Below are positions 8,484 through 17,323 of a stretch of DNA of 64,000 nucleotides, piece by piece. The stretch is taken from NCBI GenBank assembly GCA_963843645.1, contig CAWJLE010000008.1, forward strand, positions 1-64,000, written 5' to 3'. The notes under the pieces were generated by a model that did not search any database, was not told the origin of the DNA, and worked only from the letters and a program-made list of their open reading frames with translations. Each line of letters begins with the position of its first letter. Position 1 is the first letter of the stretch. The DNA is from CAWJLE01 sp963843645 (GTDB lineage Bacteria; Chloroflexota; Anaerolineae; DAOTYC01). The position numbers and the translations under genes are program-made.

Positions 8484-9739
8484 GTGGACTTCGACGAACG
8501 ACTCCGTCGGCTCGGCGTCCTGCGTGGTGTCAGTCATCTCCAGCCGAGCCCACAGCCCGCGCGCCGTCGCGGCGGTATCGAGCAGTGGGTGGCGGGCGAG
8601 GTGGTCGAGACCGACCACGGCGCGTTCTTCCTCGTCGACACGTGCTTCCCGCTGGACCATCCGCACGGCGGACGGCCGCTCTCCTCGCTGTTGGACCAGG
8701 CGCCCGAGACGTTGGCCCGCCTCACCGGCGACGACTCGCTCGCCGACCTCGACCTGCAGCGGACGGCCTTCATCGACACGGAAACCACGGGCCTGGCCGG
8801 CGGCACCGGCACGTACGCTTTCCTGATCGGCGTCGGCTACTTCGAGGAGGACCACTACCGGCTCCGCCAGTACTTCATGCGCGACTTCGACGGAAGAGCC
8901 GGCCATGCTGCACCACCTGGCGCAGACGCTGGACACGCTGACGGGCCTGGTCTCGTTCAACGGCAAGGCGTTCGACCTGCCCTTGTTGGAGACCCGATTC
9001 CTCCTCTCCCGACTGCGGCCCGATCTCCTCGACGCCCCCCACCTGGACCTGCTGTTCCCTTCACGCTGCCTGTGGCGGGCGCGTATCTCGTCCTGCGCGC
9101 TGTCCTCGCTGGAGCAGAACGTCCTGGACGTGCGCCGCAACGGGCAGGACGTGCCCGGTTTCCTCATTCCGGCCATGTACTTCAACTACCTGCAGACCGG
9201 CGACGCCGCCGAGATCAGCCGCGTCTTCTACCACAACGCGCAGGACATCCTGTCCCTCGTCGTGCTTTCGGCGCAGGTCTGCCGGCTGTTTCACAGCCCG
9301 GACTGCGGCGAGCCCGCCCACGGGCTGGACCTCCTCAGCCTCGGCCGGCTGTGCGAGCGCCTGGGCTCGCAGTCCGAGGCGGAACGCGCCTATCGGCACG
9401 CCCTCGCGGTCGAGCTGAACGCGGACGTGCGTAGCCTGCTCCAGGAGCAGCTCTCTTTCGTGTGCAAACGAGAAGGACGCTGGGCGGAAGCGGTGGAGCT
9501 GTGGGAGGGACTCTGCGCAGCCGGCTGCAGGAGCATCACGCCGCACGTGGAGCTGGCCAAGTACTACGAGCACCACGCGGCGGACGTCGACCGGGCCATC
9601 GCGCTCGTGCTGGAGGCCCGCCGCACCCTGCCCCGGCTGCCGTCCGGCGCGCGTCCCGCGGAGAGCCGAGCGGAGCTGGAATATCGGCTCGATCGTCTGC
9701 GGCGCAAGAAGGGAAAGGTGCGCCGAAGTTCGACTTTGA
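8484..9739 (+). CDS. YprB-like DEDD exonuclease (RNase H-like domain) with TPR-like tail, frameshifted
   Basis: A first domain of unknown role (residues 1-85), then a DEDD-type exonuclease domain: FIDTETTGLAGGTGTYAFL supplies the D-x-E motif, SFNGKAFDLPLLETRF the second Asp, and a late FYHNAQDILSLV the last. The C-terminal 150 residues have helical TPR-like repeats (LCERLGSQSEAERAYRHAL, then WAEAVELWEGLC). This is the plan of B. subtilis YprB, thought to act on nucleic acid ends in repair. GTG start with GGGAGCGAGG before it. The frame changes at about 8900, and the stop near 9737 is reached only with one more frame change; otherwise the frame runs into the next gene. Confidence 0.78.
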
Positions 9740-9765
9740 GCACGCCACCCTTGGACCGCATCGTC

Positions 9766-10805
9766 ATGTCCCTGCCGGTCGCGCCCCCGTTCGACTTCGA
9801 CCTGACCCTGAGCGCGCACGGCCGCTTCCCCTACGAGGCCGTCGACCGCTACGTGCCCGGGCGATTCACCCGCGCCTTCTGGCTCGATGGCCGGCCGATC
9901 GTCGCAGTGCTGCAGCCGGGCGATGCGCAGCCCGAGTGCTCTCGAGTCGGCGCGCTCTGCGCGGTCTCCGACCGTAACGCTCACCGGCCCTCGCCTCACC
10001 GAGGACGACGCGAACGAAGTCGTCGCGCGCATCTCGTTCAAGTTCGGCCTGCAGGAAGACCAATCCGCATTCTTCGCCCACGCCCAGGGCGACGCCGTGC
10101 TGGCCGAACTGGTCGAGCCGCTTCTGCGGCCTGCACCCGGTCCGTTCACCGAGCCTGCACGAGTTTCTGGTGGGCGCCATCATCTCGCAGCAGATCACGC
10201 TGTCGTTTGCGGCGATGGTCCGCGAGCGGATGGTCTGGAAGTACGGCCATCCCGTGACGCACGAGGGAGAGACGTTGTGGACGTTTCCCGCGGCGGAGGC
10301 GTTGGCGGAGGCCACGGTCGAGGATTTGTTTGCGCTGCAGTTCAGCCGGCGCAAGGCGGAGTACGTCATCGAGGCGTCGCGAGCGATCGCAACGGGCGCG
10401 CTCGACGAGCGGCAGCTGCGGGCGCTGCCGGATGAGGCTATCGTCGAGCGGCTGCTGCGGCAGCGCGGCCTCGGGCTGTGGACCGCGCAGTGGGCGCTGA
10501 TCCGCGGCTTCGGGCGACCTGACGCCGTCCCGATGGGAGACGTCGGCGTGCGCCGGGCCGTAGGAATGTTTTATCCGGTCGCCGGTGGGCCTTCTGCCAA
10601 GGCCACCGACGAAGAGGTCGCTCGAATTGCAGAGAACTGGCGGCCGTTCCGTTCGCTGGGGACGCACTACCTGCTCACGGCCATGCGTGTGGCGGAGCAG
10701 GCGAAACAGCAGCGCACCCGCCCGCGGCCGGCAGCGACGCCTCCTGGCCGGCCTACGATTTCGAGCTTGAACGCGGTGCCCCAGGCGCGCCGGCGCCCGT
10801 CGTAG
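9766..10805 (+). CDS. DNA-3-methyladenine glycosylase 2 (AlkA-type), frameshifted
   Basis: Base-excision repair glycosylase that removes alkylated purines. The N-terminal AlkA fold is seen in PFDFDLTLSAHGRFPYEAVDRY and TRAFWLDGRPIVAVL. The helix-hairpin-helix-GPD part is clear: EFLVGAIISQQITLSFAA, then LRQRGLGLWTAQWALIRGFG and PMGDVGVRRAVG, where the Asp is the expected catalytic residue. Frame changes near 9950 and 10155 must be corrected. It directly follows the YprB-like gene, so both may form a repair pair. The tail (after about 10690) overlaps the convergent cupin gene and is probably out of frame, so the true stop is uncertain. Confidence 0.8.
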
Positions 10806-11242
10806 ACGGAGTTGATGCCTTCCTGCATGGGACCGGGCATGACCGTCAGCAACTCCACGTCCCAATCCGTGTAGTTGTGCAGTGCGTGGTACGTGCCGCC
10901 TGGAATGAAAACCACCATGTTCGGCTCCAGATCGAACTTCTCCACCGGGTCGCCTAGCTCGCAGCTCGGCCCGCCCCCGCAGCACGTAGTAAACCTCGTC
11001 GTACGGCGTCGGATGCTGTCGCCGGCGGTCCGCTGACCGGCCCTGAGCGTGAAGTGGTTCATCACCAATCGCTCGGAGCCGACGCCGTCGGAGTCGATCA
11101 GCAGCCTGGAGACAAAGCCGCCGTCAGCCTCGGCGGGCGTGAAACCTTCGACATCCTGTGCTTTAAAGACCAATTTGCGCGTCACGGCGCAATCTTCTCC
11201 TTTTGCTGAAAAACAGGATCGGCCAGGCCATCCCTGGCTCAT
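10667..11242 (-). CDS. Cupin-domain protein at the end of the sugar ABC operon, frameshifted
   Basis: Small cupin: reading the correct frames gives HPTPYDEVYYVLRGRAEL (metal-binding motif 1: His and Glu) and later MVVFIPGGTYHALHNY (motif 2: P-G-x-x-H). Two compensating frame changes lie near 11020 and 10960. Such cupins at the end of sugar transport operons are often sugar isomerases/epimerases or sugar-binding proteins; the substrate is unknown. Its start overlaps the stop of the ABC ATPase gene by 4 bp, so it is translationally coupled. The true C-terminus is probably before 10745; the remaining frame is not conserved-looking and overlaps the AlkA gene. Confidence 0.75.
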   Translation of the reverse strand: MSQGWPGRSCFSAKGEDCAVTRKLVFKAQDVEGFTPAEADGGFVSRLLIDSDGVGSERLVMNHFTLRAGQRTAGDSIRRRTTRFTTCCGGGPSCELGDPVEKFDLEPNMVVFIPGGTYHALHNYTDWDVELLTVMPGPMQEGINSVYDGRRRAWGTAFKLEIVGRPGGVAAGRGRVRCCFACSATRMAVSR

Positions 11243-12791
11243 ACGATGAGTCCCATGATGCTCTTGCTCATCACGTCGTAATCTTTGGTGTTGGACATTT
11301 CTCCCGCGATCTTGCCGTCGCGGAAGACGACGATGCGGTCGGCCAGCCTGATCATCTCCGGCATGTCGGATGAGATGACGATGATCGACATTCGCTGTTG
11401 GGCGAGATTCCAGATCAGCTCGTGGATCTCGGCCTTCGTCTTGACGTCGATCCCCACCGTCGGCTCGTCCATGATCAGGATCTCCGGCTCGGCGGCGAGT
11501 CCCTTGGCAATGCTGACCTTCTGCCGATTCCCGCCGCTCAGGTTCGCGACCAACTGCGTCACGCTCGGCGTGCGGATGTCCAGCTTCTCCCGGTACTCCT
11601 CCGCCAGCCGCTGCTCCGCGCGGACGTCCAGCGTGCCCGAACCGGTTCGCAGCCGGTCCCAGACCGTCGCCGCCACGTTGCGGGCGATGCTGTGGGAGAG
11701 GAACAGGCCCTCTTCCTGGCGGTTCTCGCTCACGTAGCCGATGTGCCAGCGGTGCAGCGCCTGTGAGACCGAGCTGATGCGCGCCGGGACGTCGTTCACG
11801 CGGATTTCGCCGCCGGTGGCCGGGTCCATGCCGATCAGCACCCGGGCCAGCTCCGTCCGGCCGGCGCCGACCAGTCCATACCAGCCCAGGATTTCGCCCT
11901 TGGACAGCGTGAAGCTGTTGGGGTGCGGGCTGTGCCTGCTCGTGACCTCCTTGGCCTGCAGCACCGGCTTTGCTTCGGAGACATCTCGCGCCGGGAACGC
12001 CCTGACCCGCTCCGAGCGCCCGACCATCAGCGTCACCAACTGGTCGCGGTTCAGGTTCTTCAGTGGCTGAGACGAGGCGGCAACCTTACCATCCCGCAGC
12101 ACAGTAACGGAATCCGCGATCTCGTAGATCTCCTCCAATTTGTGTGAAACGAAGAGAAAGGTGACTCCCTGCTTCTGCAAACGGCGAATCGTCATCGAAC
12201 AGCGTCTCGGTTTCTCGCAGGGAAATGGAAGCGGTCGGCTCGTCGAGGAGCAGGATGTCCGCCTGCGACGACAGGGCCCGGGCGATTTCGATCATCTGCT
12301 GTTGCCCGGCGCTCAACTTGTCCACCGAGTACCAGGGCGGCAAGTTGAGCCCGACGATGTCCATGTACGGCTGGGCCTCGCGATATACCTCGTCCCGGCG
12401 TACGACCCCGAGCGAACGGTCGGTGATATGCTCCAGCATGATGTTCTCGGCCACGGTCAGGGTAGGCACCAGGTTTCGCTCCTGGTGGACCACATTAATC
12501 CCGGCCGCAAAGGCCTGCCGCGGGCTCTCGAACCGGACCGCCTGGCCTTTCACCCGCATCGTGCCCTCGTCCGGCTGCAGCACTCCGGCGATGATCTTGA
12601 TCAGCGTGCTCTTGCCTGCCCCGTTCTCGCCCAACAGGGCGTGCACTTCTCCCTTTTGCAGCCTCATGGACGCGTGGTCCAACGCTTTGACGCCGGGGAA
12701 GGCTCTTGCACACATCGACCATCTCCAGAACCGGAGTCTGGCCGTCTGCCGCGCGCTTCTGTGGCTCCGGCGTCATCGAGTTTGCCGTCAT
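11239..12791 (-). CDS. Carbohydrate ABC transporter ATPase (RbsA/MglA type), frameshifted
   Basis: Double-NBD ATPase that powers sugar uptake. First half: Walker A GENGAGKST, signature LSAGQQQMIEIARAL, Walker B ILLLDEPTA. Second half: the degenerate Walker A of this family (GLVGAGRTELARV), signature LSGGNRQKVSIAKGL, Walker B ILIMDEPTVG. Frame changes near 12710 and 12198. It overlaps the upstream permease stop by 4 bp. Together with the two permeases and the binding protein it forms a CUT2-class transporter (pentose, galactose or similar). Confidence 0.9.
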
Positions 12792-13856
12792 AGCCCCCGA
12801 CTCCCCGCTCGCTCCGCGCTCACCGTGCGCAAGCGATCCACGCCCACGGCCGCCAGGATGATCATGCCCTGGATGAACGTGTTCCAGTAAATGCTGATGT
12901 TCAGGAACACCAGCCCGTTGGAAATCAAGGCCAGCAGTACCGCTCCCAACACCGCGCCCACCACCGAGACCTTGCCGCCGGCCAGCCGCGTCCCGCCGAT
13001 GATGGGGGCGGCGAACGAGGCCAGCATCCAGTCCTTTCCCACGTCGGGCTGGGCGGAACCCAGGCGAGAGATCAGGAGAATCGCCGCGAAGCCCGCCAGC
13101 AGCCCGGACAGCACGTGCGACAGAATGACGGCTCGATTCACCGGAATGCCGGAGAACTCAGCGGCTCGAATGTTGCCGCCGATGGCCAGCATCTGCCGAC
13201 CCACCCCCAGGTACGCCATGACGAAATGCAGGATGACTGCGATCATGAGCATGATGAACAACAGCAGCGGGCACCCCGCCGAGCCTTCGTCGAGCCGATC
13301 CACTTGAACGCACGGCGACAGGTTGTAGAAGGGGTTGGCCTTGCTGATCCCCACGGTGATGCCGGTGAACACGCTGCCGGAGGCCAAAGTCACCAGGAAG
13401 GACCGTGACCCCCGACACGCCCAGGCGGATGATGAGCCAACCGTTGAGCACGCCGCACAGCATCCCGACTGCACAGCCGATGAGCACGGCGATCACCGGC
13501 GACCATCCCATCGCGTCCATCGCCCCGCCGGTGATGATTCCCACCAGCCCGCCGATGGCGCCGACCGACAGGTTCATCCCCCCGGTGCCGATGATGACCA
13601 TCTGCGCCATGCCGACGATAGCCACGATGGAGAACGAGCGGGCCAGGGCGACGAAATTGACCAGCGAAAAGAAATCCTGGGTCGTCAGGCCGAACAGGAT
13701 GCACAGCACGACGATGACCCCAAAAACACTGCCCGCGCTGGAGCTCAGCAGGCTCCCAACGGTCCAGCGCGGCGCTTCCCATGCAGTCTTCTTTGCGGCG
13801 ACCGCGGTCTCGGTTGTCGTTTGCATCGTCTCAGATGACCTCGTGTCGTGTCTCAT
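12788..13856 (-). CDS. Sugar ABC transporter permease (RbsC family), second copy, frameshifted
   Basis: CUT2-type permease (BPD_transp_2 fold) of about 350 residues and 8-10 helices: SFSIVAIVGMAQMVIIGTGGMNLSVGAI near the N-terminus, and GRQMLAIGGNIRAAEFSGIP followed by the conserved APIIGGTRLAGGKVSVVGA loop near the C-terminus. One frame change near 13400. It follows the first permease by 24 bp. Two different permease genes imply a heterodimeric channel. Confidence 0.88.
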
Positions 13857-13880
13857 TTGCGTTTTCTTGTCGTGAACGGA

Positions 13881-14853
13881 TCAGAACCGGCTGCGGGCGA
13901 TGTAAGCCAGCCGCGCCCGGTCGATCGCGAAGGCGCCCAGCACGATCACGCCCAGGAAGGTCTGGAACCAGAAGTAGCTGACGCCGATCAGAACCAGGGC
14001 GTTCGTGATCATGCTCATCAAGGCGGCCCCGATGATGGTCCCGATGACCGAGACCTTGCCGCCGGACAGGATCGTGCCACCGAGGACCGGCGCCGCGAAG
14101 GACACCAGCATCCAGTCGCTGCCGATCGAGATCTGGGCCGAGCCCAACCGCGAGGCCAGTAAGATGCCGGCGACCGCGGCCAGCCCGCCGCTCAGCGCGT
14201 GGGCCACCAAAATGATGCGATCGGTGGGTATGCCCGAAAAGGACGCGGCGGTCGCGTTGGCGCCCGTGGCCATGAGCTGTCGTCCCAACGGCGTGCGCGC
14301 CATGACCACCCACAGAACGGCGGCCACCGCCACGGCAATGATGAACAGCAGCGGCACGCCCCACAAAGAGATGATGCCGATGTCGTTGAACGCCTGAGGC
14401 ATGTGCGAGTAGAACTGGGCTTGCGTCACCGCCGTCACGCCGCCCAGGTAGATGCTGGCCAGGGACAGCGTAATCACGAATGGATTGATGCCGGTCTTCA
14501 CGATCAGGCCGCCCTCGACCGCGCCGGCCACCGCCCCCAGCATGAGCCCCCAGAACGATGGCCAGCCCGACCGGCACGTGGGCGTCCTGCATCAATGCGC
14601 CGGCCAGAACTCCCCCCAAAGCGCCCATCGCCCCGAGCGCCAGGTTGAAGTGGCCGACGGACAGGACCGCCAGTTGGCCCAATCCGACGATAGTCGTTAT
14701 GGCGATGGTCCGCGTCAGGGAATCGAAATTGAACTGCGTCGCGAAACCCGGCGTGGTCAGGGTCAGGACCAGACTCATGACCGCCACGGCGCCGATGACC
14801 CCGCCGATGTCCGAGCGAACGACCCTACCCGCGATCTGGCGTGAATTCACCAT
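13881..14853 (-). CDS. Sugar ABC transporter permease (RbsC family), first copy, frameshifted
   Basis: CUT2-type permease. N-terminus TIAITTIVGLGQLAVLSVGHFNL, then after a frame change near 14548 GGLIVKTGINPFVITLSLAS and the conserved APVLGGTILSGGKVSVIGT loop. About 320 residues and 8-10 helices. It is paralogous to the next gene, with recognisable but divergent sequence. Downstream of the binding protein gene in the same operon. Confidence 0.88.
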
Positions 14854-14929
14854 ACTGTCTTCCTTCGGCTTCGACTTCCAGTCTCAAAAATCGTCCATGG
14901 GAAACGGATGTCGCGGTCAGGGCACTGCA

Positions 14930-15050
14930 ACCACTGACGAGCGCGGATGAACCCAGATCATCGAAGCAATCATTTCTGTTGTTCATGATCTGTGTGTATC
15001 TGCGTTTCATCGGCGGTTACAGTGCCCCGACCGCAGATTACGTCAACCGC
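14930..15050. repeat. Intergenic repeat (second copy of the 5.95-kb type)
   Basis: The 200-bp gap between binding protein and permease genes contains GATCTGTGTGTATCTGCGTTTCATCGGCGGTTA-type sequence (quoted pieces: ATCTGCGTTTCATC, GGCGGTTAC), matching the motifs at 5940-6045. Confidence 0.5.
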
Positions 15051-15053
15051 GAT

Positions 15054-16100
15054 CTAGCTCTTCGGTGCGTCGAAGTACTTCGTCGCCCAGTCCGCCTTCA
15101 TGGTCTGGGTCAGCTTGCTCAGGTCCGCGTCCACGGTGGCAACGCCGTCCTTCGTGATGAAGAACGTGCCCGAGTCCACGTTAAATGGAGCGTCCGCTTT
15201 CCAGGTATATCCCTTGGACAGCAGCTGCAGCGAGTAGACGGACAGATACGCCATGCCATAGGGGTTCTGCGCCATCGTGCCGGTCACGAAGCCGTCCGTG
15301 ATGGCCTGCAGGACGATCTGGTCCGTGTCGATCGCCACCACTTTGATCTTCGTGTCGTTCAGATCGCGCATCTGGTTGGCCACGGCCACCGATGGATTGT
15401 ACGCCGTGCAGATGATGCCGCCAATTTCGCTGCGCTTCGCCGCGAACAGCGAGCTGACCGCATTCTGCGCGGATTCGGCGGTGTCGATGTCGCCGATGGT
15501 CTGCAGCAGGTTCACGCCCACCGTCTCGGAGATGGCCTGCTGGACGGCCTCCATGCGCCGCTTGGAGTTGACGTCCGCCACCTGGCCGGTCAGGTGAACG
15601 ATGTTGCCCTTGCCGCCCATGGCTTCGATCAGGGCCTTCGTCCCCTGGTAAGCCGAGGAGTACACGTCGGTCGCCAGGCAGAACGGCGCCTTGGAGGGCT
15701 GCTCCGGACACCCGCCGAAGGTCACGACCTTGACGCCCGCATCGACCAGCTTCGTGATCTCAGCATTGCCTGCCACGGGATCGGCCGGCTGGATGGCCAT
15801 CAGGTTGTAGCCCTTGGCGACCAGGCCGTCGATGATCACGTTTTGCTCGTTTTGAACGAAGTTCTGCGGCAATTGGTATTCGATGGGTCCTGTCCCCAGG
15901 TCCTTTTCCGCGTCGGCCAGCGCCTTGGGGAAGGGGGTGTAGAATACGTGGACGACGGGCGGAATGACCGCGTACTTCCACGTGGTTGGCGCCGGGGTTT
16001 GAGCCTCGGCCGGGGCCAAAGCCGGGCCAAAGCCGGTGAATACCGTCAGGGCTATCGTCACAATCGCCAAGACAGCCCAGAGCTTCTTCGCGCTGAACAT
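15054..16100 (-). CDS. Sugar-binding protein of the ABC transporter (Peripla_BP_4 type)
   Basis: 348 residues with a clear signal peptide (Lys-rich start, hydrophobic core LWAVLAIVTIALTVFTGFG, processing near AEAQ-TP). The mature part has the periplasmic-binding type 1 fold of ribose/galactose receptors: NEQNVIIDGLVAKGYNLMAIQPAD, NIVHLTGQVADVNSKRRMEA, IIGGIICTAYNPSVAVANQM-like sequence and VVAIDTDQIVLQAITDG. It captures the sugar outside the membrane. AGGAGG ribosome-binding site 10 bp before ATG. It follows the GntR regulator by 78 bp. Confidence 0.92.
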   Translation of the reverse strand: MFSAKKLWAVLAIVTIALTVFTGFGPALAPAEAQTPAPTTWKYAVIPPVVHVFYTPFPKALADAEKDLGTGPIEYQLPQNFVQNEQNVIIDGLVAKGYNLMAIQPADPVAGNAEITKLVDAGVKVVTFGGCPEQPSKAPFCLATDVYSSAYQGTKALIEAMGGKGNIVHLTGQVADVNSKRRMEAVQQAISETVGVNLLQTIGDIDTAESAQNAVSSLFAAKRSEIGGIICTAYNPSVAVANQMRDLNDTKIKVVAIDTDQIVLQAITDGFVTGTMAQNPYGMAYLSVYSLQLLSKGYTWKADAPFNVDSGTFFITKDGVATVDADLSKLTQTMKADWATKYFDAPKS

Positions 16101-16178
16101 CTCTCCAGACCTCCTTCTGAAAATGGAGCTGAATTCGTCGAAATACGAACGGTCCTTCGCGTCAAGTTGTCTCGACTT

Positions 16179-16991
16179 TCACCCCCCTTCCCCGGCGCCA
16201 TCGTTGTTGCGTCCCGGCGGAGTCTCGTCGTCTGCACTCGGGCCGGGCACGAGGCCACACTTGACCTCCGCGTGCAGCTTGAGGTGCTCACGCATGGCCT
16301 GCTGTGCCCCGGCCGAGTCCCCCCGCCTGACGCAGTCCAATATGACGCGATGATAGTTGTGTCCGGGCTCCGTAATCGCCGCTGAAGCCGACTGACTCTT
16401 GGCTCGCTCTTCCAGCAATATGTCGAAGATGGAATTGCTCAGGATCGTGAACGCGGGATTGTGGGTGGCCGCCGCGAGGGCGGTGTGGAACTCCAGATCG
16501 GCGCGCACCATCTCCTGCCGCTTCTCGGGATCGACCAGCTGCCGGGTGCAGTCGTCCATCACCCGCAGCGCGGTCTCGATCCGCAGGATATCATCCGGCG
16601 TGGCGCGCAGCGCGGCCAATCCGGCAATGGGGACTTCGAGGTACATACGGACCTCGGTGAGGTCGTCGATCGTCGTGTTGAGCATCCTCGAGGCGACGCT
16701 GATCGAGGAGATGACGGCGCCCAATCCGGGATCGACGACGTAGGTGCCGTTGCCCATCTTGGACTGGACGAGGCAGCGCTCGGCCAGCAGCTTCAGGGCT
16801 TCGCGGACCGCGGACCGGCTCACCCCAAATGACTCGGCCAGTACGCGTTCGGGCGGCAGCTTGTCGCCGGGACGCAGCGTGTTGCCGACGATCATCGCCT
16901 CGATGCGATCCGCGATCTGCTCCGAATACCTCGACGAGCTAATCTCGCCGAAATCCAGCTCACTCAATATCGACCTCTCATTCTGGTGCAA
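16179..16991 (-). CDS. GntR/FadR-family transcriptional regulator of the sugar operon
   Basis: 270 residues. N-terminal winged helix-turn-helix (YSEQIADRIEAMIVGNTLRPGDKLPPE continuing into the recognition part FGVSRSAVREALKLLAE), then an all-helical FCD effector domain with EVRMYLEVPIAGLAA, DLEFHTALAAATHNP and YHRVILDCVRRGD, which carries the metal-binding His residues of the FadR subgroup. Being the first gene upstream of the transporter it probably represses this operon and itself, released by a sugar acid or related metabolite (inference). Confidence 0.9.
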   Translation of the reverse strand: MHQNERSILSELDFGEISSSRYSEQIADRIEAMIVGNTLRPGDKLPPERVLAESFGVSRSAVREALKLLAERCLVQSKMGNGTYVVDPGLGAVISSISVASRMLNTTIDDLTEVRMYLEVPIAGLAALRATPDDILRIETALRVMDDCTRQLVDPEKRQEMVRADLEFHTALAAATHNPAFTILSNSIFDILLEERAKSQSASAAITEPGHNYHRVILDCVRRGDSAGAQQAMREHLKLHAEVKCGLVPGPSADDETPPGRNNDGAGEGG

Positions 16992-17026
16992 TGCGACCGG
17001 CAGGGCGGCCCTTCAGCCCGGCTATC

Positions 17027-17082
17027 AGGCTGTCAGACCAATTTCTTACGAATATGATATAGGACATCCGCAGCCGTGTCAA
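17027..17082 (-). promoter_or_regulatory. Promoter and possible operator of the GntR-ABC operon
   Basis: Minus strand TTGACA (17082-17077), 17-bp spacer, TATCAT (17059-17054). Just downstream, 17027-17040 carries TTGGTCTGACAG, a partial palindrome resembling the TGGTnnnACCA boxes of FadR-type regulators; this operator is a guess. Confidence 0.65.
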
Positions 17083-17115
17083 GGGGGTCGGCAGATTCTT
17101 TAAGGTTCGATTTCA

Positions 17116-17144
17116 ACTTCCGAAGTTTCCAAAACTTCGGAAGT
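17116..17144. repeat. CTTCCGAAGTTT hairpin repeat
   Basis: Perfect 13-bp arms (acttccgaagttt and its complement) around a 3-nt loop. Same family as 17224-17250 and the five copies at 33.8-34.7 kb. Confidence 0.9.
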
Positions 17145-17223
17145 CTGGGCGACTCTCTGGCGGCTCGACCGGAAGGCGATCGACGCCATCCCGATCGACA
17201 GCCAGGGCTTCCTCGACGTCAAC

Positions 17224-17250
17224 CTTCCGAAGTTTTGAAAACTTCGGAAG
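17224..17250. repeat. CTTCCGAAGTTT hairpin repeat
   Basis: Perfect 13-bp arms around a 1-nt centre, 80 bp from the previous copy. Confidence 0.9.
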
Positions 17251-17251
17251 T

Positions 17252-17291
17252 TAAACCAAAACCCCCGGCTTCCCAATGGGAAGCCGGGGGT
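17252..17291 (-). terminator. Rho-independent terminator of clpC
   Basis: Near-perfect 14-bp stem ACCCCCGGCTTCCC/GGGAAGCCGGGGGT (17261-17291), followed on the minus strand by TTTTGGTTT. It lies 33 bp after the clpC stop. Confidence 0.85.
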
Positions 17292-17323
17292 CAATTCGTC
17301 ATATCGCGGCCGAACGCCGCAAC

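Noticed and set aside
7885..8826. A 313-residue protein through the palindromic element
   Set aside because: It reads both arms of the palindrome and enters the YprB gene out of frame; the promoter and GTG start at 8484 explain the region better.
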